Assembly (NCBI GenBank): GCA_964570285.1
Contig: CAZMXP010000045.1
Location: 1-39,720, forward strand
Reading direction: 5' to 3'
Origin: CAZMXP01 sp964570285
Lineage (GTDB): Bacteria; Planctomycetota; PLA2
DNA: 39,720 nt
Shown: positions 30,569-38,315 of the stretch, one piece after another
How the letters are laid out: each line of letters opens with the position of its first letter
How positions within the stretch are numbered: the stretch's first letter is position 1
Notes under the pieces: generated by a model
Databases searched by the model: none
Seen by the model: the letters and a program-made list of their open reading frames with translations, nothing else
Told to the model about the DNA's origin: nothing
Made by a program: the position numbers and the translations under genes

Positions 30569-31291
30569 GTGCTCGATCACGTCCGGCTGAGCGTCAACGT
30601 CGACCACGTCGCGACGCTGCGCAACGCGCGCGGCGGCGTCTCCCCCGACCCGGTCCACCTCGCGGTGCTCGCGCTGGGCGCCGGCGCCGACGGGATCACC
30701 GTGCACCTGCGCGAGGACCGCCGCCACATCCGCGAGCGCGACGTCGAGATCCTGCGCGCGATCGTCCCCCGCCTCGACCTCGAACTCGCGCGCTCCCCCG
30801 AGATCGTCGCGTTCGCGCTCGAGGTCCAGCCCGACCTCGCGACGCTCGTCCCCGAGCGCCGCGAGGAGCTGACGACGGAGGGCGGCCTCGACGTGCGCGG
30901 CGACCCCGATGGCGTCGCCGCCACCGTGCAGAAGCTCCAGGAGTCGGGCATCGCCGTGAGCCTCTTCCTCGATCCCGACGAGGCGCAGGTGGACGCGGCC
31001 TTCGCGACCGGCGCGCGCTATGTCGAGCTGCACACGGGCCGCTACGCCGACGCGTCGAGCGAGGAGATCCGCGCGCGCGAACTCGAGGCGCTGCGCGTGG
31101 CGGCCGCGCGCGCGGGCTCGCTCGGCCTGCGCGTCAACGCGGGGCACGGGCTCAACGCCGCCAACGTGCGCATGGTGGCCGCCTTCCCCGAGGTCGAGGA
31201 GGTGAGCATCGGCCACGCGCTCGTCGCGCGCGCGCTGCACATCGGGCTCCCCGCCGCCGTGCGCGAGATGAAGGAGGCGCTCCGTGCGTGA
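30569..31291 (+). CDS. pdxJ: Pyridoxine 5'-phosphate synthase
   Basis: 240-aa TIM-barrel enzyme that joins 1-deoxyxylulose-5-phosphate and 3-amino-2-oxopropyl phosphate to make pyridoxine phosphate, in the DXP-dependent B6 pathway. Signature blocks are RLSVNVDHVATLRNARGG, DGITVHLREDRRHI, SLFLDPDEAQVDAA, YVELHTGRYA, RVNAGHGLN and EVSIGHALVARAL. The GTG start at 30569 gives the family N-terminus; the open frame further upstream is a shadow of rsmD. It overlaps dapA by 8 nt, so the two are co-transcribed. Confidence 0.96.
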   Translation: MLDHVRLSVNVDHVATLRNARGGVSPDPVHLAVLALGAGADGITVHLREDRRHIRERDVEILRAIVPRLDLELARSPEIVAFALEVQPDLATLVPERREELTTEGGLDVRGDPDGVAATVQKLQESGIAVSLFLDPDEAQVDAAFATGARYVELHTGRYADASSEEIRARELEALRVAAARAGSLGLRVNAGHGLNAANVRMVAAFPEVEEVSIGHALVARALHIGLPAAVREMKEALRA

Positions 31292-32138
31292 CTGGTCCGG
31301 CTCCATGGTCGCGATCGTGACGCCGATGCGCGGCGGCGAGATCGACCTCGACGCCTTCTCCGCGCTGGTGGAGTGGCATGTCGCCTCGGGCACCTCCGCG
31401 ATCGTCGTCTGCGGCACCACCGGCGAGGCCGCGACGCTGCGCCCGGAGGAGCGCGCCGCGCTCGCCCGCCGCGCCCTCGCGGTCGCGAAGGGCCGCTGCC
31501 CCGTCGTCGCGGGCACCGGCACGAACGCGACGTGGTCCACCGTCGCGGCGACGCGCGAGGCGCGCGCGTGGGGCGTCGACGGCGCGCTCGTCGTCACGCC
31601 CTACTACAACAAGCCGACGCAGGAGGGGCTCTTCCGCCACTTCGAGGCGGTCGCCGCCGCCTGCGAGGGGCTCCCGATCCTCGCCTACGACGTGCCCGGC
31701 CGCACCGGCGTCACGATCGCCGAGGAGACGGTCCACCGCATCGCCGGCCTCGCGCCCGTCGTCGCGCTGAAGGACGCGACGGGCGACGTCGAGCGCGCCG
31801 GCCGCCTCGCGCGCGGCACGCGGCTCGTCATCCTCAGCGGCGACGACGCCCTCACGCTCGCGATGATGCGCGAGGGGGCGAAGGGCGTCATCTCGGTCGC
31901 GGCCAACGTCGTGCCCGAGGCGATGGCTCGCCTCTGCCGCGAGCAGGACCAGGCCCTGCACGAGACGCTCTCGCCGCTCTTCCGCGCGCTCTTCGTCGAG
32001 TCCAACCCGATCCCGGTCAAGTGGGCGCTCGCGCGCATGGGCCGCATCGGCGGCGAACTCCGCCTCCCGCTGACGCCGCTCTCCGGCCGCTTCGAGGGCG
32101 CGGTGGCCGACGCGCTCCGCTCCGCCGGCGCCCTCTGA
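31284..32138 (+). CDS. dapA: 4-hydroxy-tetrahydrodipicolinate synthase
   Basis: 284-aa class I aldolase of the lysine/diaminopimelate pathway, condensing pyruvate with aspartate semialdehyde. The start is GTG 31284 with AGGAGG 6 nt upstream. Family motifs are CGTTGEAATL, the Tyr block PYYNKPTQEG and the Schiff-base lysine in VVALKDATGD (Lys163). GTNAT and SGDD follow as usual, and the length is normal. It is sandwiched between pdxJ (8-nt overlap) and a membrane protein gene (1-nt overlap). Confidence 0.95.
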   Translation: MRDWSGSMVAIVTPMRGGEIDLDAFSALVEWHVASGTSAIVVCGTTGEAATLRPEERAALARRALAVAKGRCPVVAGTGTNATWSTVAATREARAWGVDGALVVTPYYNKPTQEGLFRHFEAVAAACEGLPILAYDVPGRTGVTIAEETVHRIAGLAPVVALKDATGDVERAGRLARGTRLVILSGDDALTLAMMREGAKGVISVAANVVPEAMARLCREQDQALHETLSPLFRALFVESNPIPVKWALARMGRIGGELRLPLTPLSGRFEGAVADALRSAGAL

Positions 32139-32683
32139 TGCCCGCGTTCGACGCCCTCGTCGCGTGGCTGCAGATCGTCGGCTACGTGCTGCTCTTCGCG
32201 ACGGTGGCGCCGCTCTTCCCGTTCCTCTACGTCGTCCTGCGCTGGCGCATGCAGGGGGGGCCCGGGGGGGAGGGCACGCGCGGGGCGCTGCTCTACTTCG
32301 TGACGGTGTCGGCGCTCCTCGCGCTCTCCGGCGCCGCGAACCTGATCTACGGGTTCTTCTCGACGACGCCGGTCGACGAGGCGATGCGGCGCCTCTCCTA
32401 CGGCTTCCTCTTCGGCAGCCTCGTCTTCGGCGCGATCAACGCGCGGCTGGCGTGGCGGGCCGGCGCGTCCGCGGAGAGCCGGCGGGTCTTCGCCGGCTTC
32501 TTCGGCGTCATGGCGGGCCTCGTCTCGCTGACGGCGGTCGTGCTCTTCTTCGTGACGCTCTTCCGGGAGGCGGGGAAGGACCCCGAGATGCGCGCCGACG
32601 AGTTGAAGCTCTACGGCGCCTGGGCGGCCTGCTTCCTGCCCGCCTACCTCGCCACGATGGTGCGGCTCAGTAGCCGACGATGA
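32138..32683 (+). CDS. Small four-helix membrane protein, unknown function
   Basis: 181-aa protein whose ATG shares one base with the dapA stop (TGATG). Four to five hydrophobic helices are visible: VGYVLLFATVAPLFPFLYVVL, ALLYFVTVSALLALSGAANLIYGFF, SYGFLFGSLVFGAIN, VFAGFFGVMAGLVSLTAVVLFFVTLF and WAACFLPAYLATMV. The first loop carries the G7-CCC-G7 tract (32254-32270) encoding GGPGG. I do not recognise the family. Its last 17 nt overlap the 3' end of the convergent diguanylate cyclase gene. Confidence 0.75.
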   Translation: MPAFDALVAWLQIVGYVLLFATVAPLFPFLYVVLRWRMQGGPGGEGTRGALLYFVTVSALLALSGAANLIYGFFSTTPVDEAMRRLSYGFLFGSLVFGAINARLAWRAGASAESRRVFAGFFGVMAGLVSLTAVVLFFVTLFREAGKDPEMRADELKLYGAWAACFLPAYLATMVRLSSRR

Positions 32684-34070
32684 GGTTTCTCCCCCGCGCC
32701 TTCGCGCGGTAGAGCGCCTGGTCCGCCTTCTCGAAGAGTTCCTCGGCGGTGTCGGCCTGCAGCGGCAGCGTGGCGACGCCGCCGCTCAGCGTCAGCGGGC
32801 GGCGCGCGCCCTGCTCGTCGAGGAAGGAGAGGTTCGCCTCCTCGACGAGCTTGCGCGCGCGGTCGACGAAGCCGACGCCGTTGCCCTCCTTGCGGCTCGT
32901 CTCGGGCATGATCACCGCGAACTCCTCGCCGCCGTAGCGGACGACGATGTCCACCTTGCGGAAGCTCTGGCGCAGGATCTCGGCGACCTGCGCGAGCGCC
33001 TCGTCCCCGGCGGCGTGGCCCTGCGTGTCGTTGAACCGCTTGAAGTGGTCGATGTCGAGGATCGCGAGCGTCAGGTCGTGCTTGTACCGGATCGCGCGCT
33101 CGACCTCCTGCTGCAGCGCGCGGCGGAAGTAGCGCTTGTTGTAGAGCTGCGTCAGCTCGTCGATGACCGAGAGCTCGTCCGCGGCGCGGAACTGCATCGC
33201 GTTCGCGAGGATCTGCCCCGCCATCTCGGCGAACGCCTCGAGGTACTCGAGGTCGCCCGGGTTGAAGGGGCCCGCCTCGTACCGCCCGGTCACGCAGAGC
33301 ACGCCGAGCACCTCGCCCTCGTGCACGAGCGGCGCGATCATGTAGGAGCCCTGCGCGTAGCCGCGCTCGGACCCGGGGCCGTCGGCGCCCGCCTCGCGCA
33401 CGAGCACGACGCGCCGCCCCGCCGCCGCCTCCCCCGCGACCCCCTCCCCCAGCCTCACCATCGCCTGCTGCCGCACCTCCGGCGGGAGCCCCGTCGCCTC
33501 GACGATGGTCAGCTCGTCCTTCGCCTGGTCGTGGCCCCGCAGGAAGAGCGACACGCGGCCGGCGCGCACGCGCCCCTCGACGATCGTGACGAAGTGGTTC
33601 GCGAGGGCGCGCAGGTTGTTCGTGAAGCGGTTCAGCCGGTGGGCGTCGTCGATGAGCGCGGAGAGGCGGTCGGCGTCGGTGCGGAAGTGCGCGACGGCGC
33701 GGCTCGGCGGCGGCAGCACCGCCTGCGCGACGCGGCGCCAGAGTTCGTCGGGGTAGAAGGGGCGCAGGAGCACCTCCTCGGGCCCGAGCACGCCCTTCGG
33801 CCGCAGCTCCTCCCACTCGTCGGCGGTCATCGACACGAGCAGCGGGCGCGCGCCGGCCGCGCTGCGCAGCGCCTCGACGGCGCGCGGCGCGTTGGGCACG
33901 AGCGCCGCGAGTTCGACGAGCGCCGCGCCGACGGTCATGCGCTTCAGTCGCGCGATGCCGTCGAAGATGTTCCTCGCCTCGTGCACGACGCCGCCGCGGC
34001 GGACGATGTCGTCCACCTCGTCGTCCTGCCGGCGGCTGCCGACATAGAGGATCTCGATCGGCGGGGTCAA
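32667..34070 (-). CDS. Diguanylate cyclase: REC-like, GAF and GGDEF domains
   Basis: Enzyme making c-di-GMP from two GTP. The N-terminal 110 residues (IEILYVGSRRQDDEVDDIVRRGGVVHEARN) resemble a receiver fold but lack the acidic cluster and phospho-Asp. A GAF domain follows (RVSLFLRGHDQAKDELTIVEATGLPPE, GSYMIAPLVHEGEVLGVLCVTGRYEAGPFNPGDLEYLEAFAEMAGQIL). The catalytic domain has DELTQLYNKRYF, DIDHFKRFND and the active site RYGGEEF. RKVD, five residues before GGEEF, is an intact product-inhibition I-site. The start is uncertain: TTG 34070 fits the domain edge and has AAGG upstream, while ATGs at 34112 and 34118 lack good sites. It follows the REC-HD-GYP gene in the same direction. Confidence 0.9.
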   Translation of the reverse strand: MTPPIEILYVGSRRQDDEVDDIVRRGGVVHEARNIFDGIARLKRMTVGAALVELAALVPNAPRAVEALRSAAGARPLLVSMTADEWEELRPKGVLGPEEVLLRPFYPDELWRRVAQAVLPPPSRAVAHFRTDADRLSALIDDAHRLNRFTNNLRALANHFVTIVEGRVRAGRVSLFLRGHDQAKDELTIVEATGLPPEVRQQAMVRLGEGVAGEAAAGRRVVLVREAGADGPGSERGYAQGSYMIAPLVHEGEVLGVLCVTGRYEAGPFNPGDLEYLEAFAEMAGQILANAMQFRAADELSVIDELTQLYNKRYFRRALQQEVERAIRYKHDLTLAILDIDHFKRFNDTQGHAAGDEALAQVAEILRQSFRKVDIVVRYGGEEFAVIMPETSRKEGNGVGFVDRARKLVEEANLSFLDEQGARRPLTLSGGVATLPLQADTAEELFEKADQALYRAKARGRNLIVGY

Positions 34071-34125
34071 ACGCCGGCCCTTTCGTAGCTGTCGATCACG
34101 GGTTGCGGGCATGGCCATCGGGCGG

Positions 34126-34141
34126 GTTGCCCTCCGGCAAC
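34126..34141 (-). terminator. Short hairpin between the HD-GYP regulator and the GGDEF gene
   Basis: GTTGCC and GGCAAC pair across CTCC in the 131-nt gap between the two genes. There is no T-run, so this is a weak terminator or a leader structure. No gene lies in the gap. Confidence 0.3.
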
Positions 34142-34201
34142 GTCCAAGGAAACCGACCTCGCGGCTTCCCGCAAGGGGGCGGTGCACCGCGCGTGCCGGA
34201 A

Positions 34202-35575
34202 CTACGCCGGGACCGTCTCGAAACGGTGCACGAGGTCGGGGTCCCACTGCGTGCCGGCGCCCTGCTTCAGGATCTCGAGGGCGCGGGGGGCGGGCAGCCC
34301 CTCGCGGTAGGGGCGCCTGCTCGTCATCGCGTCGTAGGAGTCGACGATCGCGAGGATCGCCGCGTGGCGCGGGATCGCATCCGCCCGGAGGCCGTCGGGG
34401 TAGCCCGCGCCGTCCCACCGCTCGTGGTGGTGGCGCACGATCGGCCGCGTCTCCGCGAGGAAGTCGAGCGGCATCAGGATCTGCTCGCCGATGACCGGGT
34501 GCGACTTGATGATGTCGAACTCCTGCTCCGACAAGCGCCCCGGCTTGTTCAGGATCTCCTCCGGGATCCCGATCTTGCCGATGTCGTGCAGTTTCGACGC
34601 CACCTCGAGCACCTCGCACTCCCGCTCGGCGAGGCCGAGTTGCTGCCCGAAGCGGACCGCGAGATCGGCGACGCGGCGGCTGTGGCCGCGGTTGAAGCGG
34701 TCCTTCGCCTCGACCGCCTCGATCAGCGTGGCGACGATCCCGATGTAGGAGCGGCGCTGCAGCGCGCGCAGCCGGTCGTTCTCGACCGCGAGCGCGAGGT
34801 CGCGCGCCACGATCGAGAGCAGGCGCAACTCCTCGCGGCCCGGGCGGGAGGGGCACCGCAACGCCACCGCGCCGCTGGTCAGCGGCGCCGCGAGCAGCCC
34901 CGCCGGCGTCTCGCGCGGCAGCCCCGACCGGTGCGCGGCGCGGGCGAGGTCGAGCAGCTCCCGGTCGCTCCCCTCGCCGTGGCGCGCGACGATGCCGTTC
35001 TCGCCGACGAGCAGCACGCGCTCGGCCGCGAAGTGTCGCGCGACGAGCCGCAGGCAGGGGTTGAGCGGCGTGCCCCGGTCGGCGATGAGCCGCGTGAGGT
35101 CGTGCAGGAAGGAGAGGTCGGCCACGCGTCGCCCGAGATCGCCCCGCGCCTCGGCGACGCTCGCGGCCAGCGTCTCGACCTCCTCCGCGCGCGTGCGCCG
35201 CCGCTCCCGCGCATCGAGGCACTTGCCGACGGCGGCCCGGATGTCGTCGACGCCGAAGGGCTTGCTCAGGTAGTCGGAGACGCCCTGCCGGAGCGCGTCC
35301 ACCGCGGTCTCCGCCGACGCGAACGCCGTCATGATCAGCGCGTCGGTGTCGGGGTAGAGCGCCTTCGCCTCCTCGATGAGCCGCATGCCGTCCATGCGCG
35401 GCATGCGCAGATCGGTCACGAGCAGGTCGAAGGGCTGACGCTCGAGCCGCGCGAGGGCCGCCTCGCCGTCGGTCACGTACTCGGCCTCGTGCCCCTGGCC
35501 GCGCAGCACCCCGGTGAGGAGCTGGGCGATCAGCTCCTCGTCGTCCACGACGAGGATCCGGGCGGGTGCGACCAC
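34202..35575 (-). CDS. Response regulator with HD-GYP phosphodiesterase output (RpfG-like)
   Basis: 457-aa protein with order REC, GAF-like, HD-GYP. The receiver has VDDEE, phospho-acceptor Asp in LLVTDLRMPRMDG, MTAFAS and SKPFGVDD. A coiled segment and a GAF-like domain (LVARHFAAERVLLVGENGIVA) follow. The catalytic part is canonical: RGHSRRVADLAVRFG, LHDIGKIGIPEEILNKPG, SHPVIGEQIL, HHHERWDGAGYPDGL, AIVDSYDAMTSRRPYR. It should hydrolyse c-di-GMP when phosphorylated. The start is GTG 35575, with GAGG upstream. Its downstream neighbour makes c-di-GMP, so opposing activities are encoded side by side. No cognate kinase is adjacent. Compared with the HD-GYP proteins at 5664 and 11519 it has the longer standard GYP segment and lacks their N-terminal domain. 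Confidence 0.95.
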   Translation of the reverse strand: MVAPARILVVDDEELIAQLLTGVLRGQGHEAEYVTDGEAALARLERQPFDLLVTDLRMPRMDGMRLIEEAKALYPDTDALIMTAFASAETAVDALRQGVSDYLSKPFGVDDIRAAVGKCLDARERRRTRAEEVETLAASVAEARGDLGRRVADLSFLHDLTRLIADRGTPLNPCLRLVARHFAAERVLLVGENGIVARHGEGSDRELLDLARAAHRSGLPRETPAGLLAAPLTSGAVALRCPSRPGREELRLLSIVARDLALAVENDRLRALQRRSYIGIVATLIEAVEAKDRFNRGHSRRVADLAVRFGQQLGLAERECEVLEVASKLHDIGKIGIPEEILNKPGRLSEQEFDIIKSHPVIGEQILMPLDFLAETRPIVRHHHERWDGAGYPDGLRADAIPRHAAILAIVDSYDAMTSRRPYREGLPAPRALEILKQGAGTQWDPDLVHRFETVPA

Positions 35576-35591
35576 GCCTCAGATAGATCGG

Positions 35592-36662
35592 TCACGGGGG
35601 GGGCGGAACGGCAGGCGGCGCGGCCAGCACGACGAGGATCTCGCCGCCGAGCCGCCGCCAGTGGCGCCGCGACAGCGTGACCTCGTGGACGCGGGAGCGG
35701 CCTCCGACCGCCGCCGCGACGTTGGTGCGCTTCCCGCAGAGCACGAGCGTCAGCGGGCCCGCCTCGCGGTCGAGGGTGACGGTCACCTTCCGTCCCTGCA
35801 CCTGCACGGAGGTGACGAGGGCGAGGGGGTCCGGGGGCCGGCGCCCGCCCCCGGGGGGCAGGCCGGGTCGCAGGTGGCGGTCGAGGTGGTCGAGCACCGC
35901 GCTGCGCCACCGCACCGGTTCGACGAGGTGGCTCGAACGGTGGCCGCCGGGCAGCGTGACGACCTCCACGGCCCCCGAGCGGGCCGCGGTCATGCGCGCG
36001 GCGTCGTCGGGCAGGCAGAAGAGGTCGTACTCGGGCAGCACGACGAGCGTCGGCGCCCTCGCCGCGGCGAGCGACGCCGCCATGTCGACGTCGCACTTGG
36101 CCCGCACGAGCAGGCGCGAGATCGCGCTGGAGACGGGCCCGAGTTCGGCGCGCACGAAGCGGTAGATGACGTTTTTCGGATCCACGGGGCGGTCGAGCAC
36201 GATCGCCGCCGGGGGGTGCGGATGCGAGGCGAGCCCGGCGCCGGCGATGCTTCCGACGGAGATGCCCAGCACCCCCCCGCGCCCCCCCTTCTCGCGCAGG
36301 AGCCACTCCCAGAGCGCCCTTGCGTCGTCGTCCAGGGTCCGGCTCGTGCCCCAGCGCCCGGCGCTGTATCCCGTGCCGCGGTAGTCGCAGCAGAGCACCG
36401 CGTAGCCCGCCTCATGCAGCATCTTGATCGCGTCGCGCGAGCCCGCGATGCCCATGCCCGAGCCGTAGAGCAGCAGCACCGGAGGCCCCTTCTGCGGCAC
36501 CCAGATGCCGCGCAGCGTCGCGCCGCGGTCGGCCGGGATCTCGACCCAGGTCGGGCCGAGCGCCGCGATCTCGGCCGGGATCTCCCGCCTGCTCGTTCTC
36601 GAGTGGATCGGGATGCCGAAGCACCCGGCTGTCAGGAGCAGCAGCAGAAGTCGTTGGAGCAT
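35592..36662 (-). CDS. Alpha/beta hydrolase lipoprotein
   Basis: 356-aa lipoprotein: the signal peptide MLQRLLLLLLTAGC ends in a lipobox-like LTAGC. The hydrolase core has VLLLYGSGMGIAGS (oxyanion region), GYAVLCCDYRGTGYSAGRWG, the nucleophile elbow GISVGS (G-x-S-x-G) and, near the end of the core, TLVVLPEYD and the His of LPGGHRSSH. It resembles the DUF-type hydrolases related to BAAT and dienelactone hydrolase; the substrate is unknown. A C-terminal beta-rich extension of about 80 residues follows a Pro/Gly linker. A G7-CGC-G7 tract (36272-36288) encodes GGRGG shortly before the nucleophile. It is divergent from the VWA-like gene, with only 34 nt between starts. Confidence 0.85.
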   Translation of the reverse strand: MLQRLLLLLLTAGCFGIPIHSRTSRREIPAEIAALGPTWVEIPADRGATLRGIWVPQKGPPVLLLYGSGMGIAGSRDAIKMLHEAGYAVLCCDYRGTGYSAGRWGTSRTLDDDARALWEWLLREKGGRGGVLGISVGSIAGAGLASHPHPPAAIVLDRPVDPKNVIYRFVRAELGPVSSAISRLLVRAKCDVDMAASLAAARAPTLVVLPEYDLFCLPDDAARMTAARSGAVEVVTLPGGHRSSHLVEPVRWRSAVLDHLDRHLRPGLPPGGGRRPPDPLALVTSVQVQGRKVTVTLDREAGPLTLVLCGKRTNVAAAVGGRSRVHEVTLSRRHWRRLGGEILVVLAAPPAVPPPP

Positions 36663-36696
36663 AAGGGGTTGAGTGTAACGTTAGAATTCGCCCACC

Positions 36697-38211
36697 ATGC
36701 GCTGCGCGCTTGCAAGTCTGCTCCTGCCTTGGCTCTGCGGCGCGGCGCTCGCGGGCCCGCTCACGCTGGAGCAGATCTTCGATCCCTTCGAGGATGCGTT
36801 CCCGGACGGGGCCGACCGCCTCGGGGCGAAGAAGGCGGCGTTCGAGGCTGCGGTCGCGCGGCAAGGGCTGCACGCGGTGCCGAAGGCGATGCGCGCCTGC
36901 GAGGCGGCACTCGCGGCGGTCGACGACCAGATCCGGAGGGACGCCGCGGCCTACGAGAAGAGCGGCCTTCTCTACTGGGGCTGGCGGGCGGCCTACACGC
37001 AGGAGTTCGAGAAGCGGCACGGGCGCCCGCCGTCGGAGTGGAAGGTGCCTCCGGCGATCAACGACGACTTCATCGCGAAGGAGATCGCGTTCAAGAAGGC
37101 GGTCTCGTTCAAGCGGCGCGAGCGCTCCTTCCACGAGTGGGCGGAACTGCGATCGGGAGAGATGCTTGCCGCCGCCGACGGCGCCGCGCGCGCGAAGGCG
37201 CTCTCCGCGTTCGCGGCCGGCCTCCGCGACAAGCGGGGGGAGCAGCGGTTGCGCTGCGCCGCCGTGCTGGGGGCCGTCACCGATGCGCAGGCGGCCGCGG
37301 CGCTGGAGAAGGCGTATGAGTCCGAGCGCGATCCGGTGGTCGCGGCGGCGCTGCTCGAGGTGCGCTGCCGCGTCGCGCCGTCAGGCGCGTTGCCGCTGCT
37401 GCAAGGGGCGCTCGCGCACGCGGAGTGGGCCCTGCGCGCGGGCGCCGTGCGCGCGCTGAAGGCGCAGGCCTCGCGCGAGGCGGTCGATCTGCTCGTCGCG
37501 AGGCTCCCGTCGGAGGGCGGCCGGCTCGTCGACGACATCGCGGACGCTCTGCGTCTGCTGACGGGGCAGGAACTGGGCGGCGACGCGGCAGGCTGGAAGG
37601 GCTATTGGGAGGGCGCGCGGGAGGGTTGGAGCGGGCCCCCGGGCCCCCCGAAGATCGATCCCAACGAGGACGCGCGACTCAACCCGCCGGCCGTCCACAG
37701 TGACGGCGCCGCGACCTTCCTGTCGATCGCGACACGCAGCGAGGCGGTGATCCTCTGCATCGACGGCAGTGTCGAGGGCCTCTGGCCGACGGTGCGCGAG
37801 GCCGCCGAGGGCTTCCTGAGGGCGCTGCCGGACCGCGCGTCGTTCAACGTGCTCGTCTACGGCGCGCGCCCGGTGGCGTTCCGGAGGAAGATGGCCGACG
37901 GCAGCGCCTCGTCCGCGGTCGAGTGGCTGTCGAAGTGGAAGCCCGAGCCGGGCGCCGACCCCTGCGGCGCGCTCGAGGCGGCGCTCGCGATGGCGGACGG
38001 CGGCAAGGCCGACACGATCCTCTTCCTGACGATCGCGCCGCCGGCGAAGGGCGTCTACTCCGAACCCGCGCAGATCGCGCAGGAGATCACGGCGCTCAAT
38101 CGCATGCACGGCGTGCGCATCCACTGCATCGGCGCCAGCGAGGCGCGCGACGCCTACTACCTGCAAGAGATCGCGCGGCAGTTCGGCGGGGTGCACCGGG
38201 CGCCGGGGTAG
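36697..38211 (+). CDS. Exported HEAT-repeat protein with degenerate VWA-like domain
   Basis: 504-aa protein with a signal peptide (MRCALASLLLPWLCGAALAG). Residues about 25-160 form a helical region rich in Lys/Glu. Residues about 165-290 contain HEAT-like repeats (QRLRCAAVLGAVTDAQAAAALEKAYESERDPVVAAALLEVRCRV, WALRAGAVRALKAQASREAVDLLVARL). After a Pro-rich linker encoded by C5-GGG-C6, the C-terminal 170 residues look like a von Willebrand A domain: VILCIDGSVEGLW, FNVLVYGARP, ALEAALAMADGGKADTILFLTIAPP, RIHCIGAS. The MIDAS DxSxS reads DGSVE, so metal binding may be lost. Similar HEAT-VWA proteins are common in planctomycete-like genomes. The stop TAG shares its G with the 63-nt element. Confidence 0.8.
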   Translation: MRCALASLLLPWLCGAALAGPLTLEQIFDPFEDAFPDGADRLGAKKAAFEAAVARQGLHAVPKAMRACEAALAAVDDQIRRDAAAYEKSGLLYWGWRAAYTQEFEKRHGRPPSEWKVPPAINDDFIAKEIAFKKAVSFKRRERSFHEWAELRSGEMLAAADGAARAKALSAFAAGLRDKRGEQRLRCAAVLGAVTDAQAAAALEKAYESERDPVVAAALLEVRCRVAPSGALPLLQGALAHAEWALRAGAVRALKAQASREAVDLLVARLPSEGGRLVDDIADALRLLTGQELGGDAAGWKGYWEGAREGWSGPPGPPKIDPNEDARLNPPAVHSDGAATFLSIATRSEAVILCIDGSVEGLWPTVREAAEGFLRALPDRASFNVLVYGARPVAFRRKMADGSASSAVEWLSKWKPEPGADPCGALEAALAMADGGKADTILFLTIAPPAKGVYSEPAQIAQEITALNRMHGVRIHCIGASEARDAYYLQEIARQFGGVHRAPG

Positions 38212-38273
38212 GAGCTTGTCCGGGTCATGGCCTTCAGCCACGCTTCGGGGCCAACCGGACCCGGACAAGCTCC
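38211..38273 (+). repeat. 63-nt palindromic dispersed element, copy C
   Basis: This is the best-preserved copy. GGAGCTTGTCCGGGTC (38211-38226) is the exact reverse complement of the last 16 nt (38258-38273), enclosing a 31-nt core. Its first base is the final G of the VWA-like gene's TAG stop, as in copy B. It would fold into a long stem-loop at the very end of the message. Copies A and B lie at 359-421 and 22671-22733. Confidence 0.9.
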
Positions 38274-38315
38274 CAGCGGCCTTCGCCACCCGCCACTCCC
38301 GCCCGATCGGACGCG

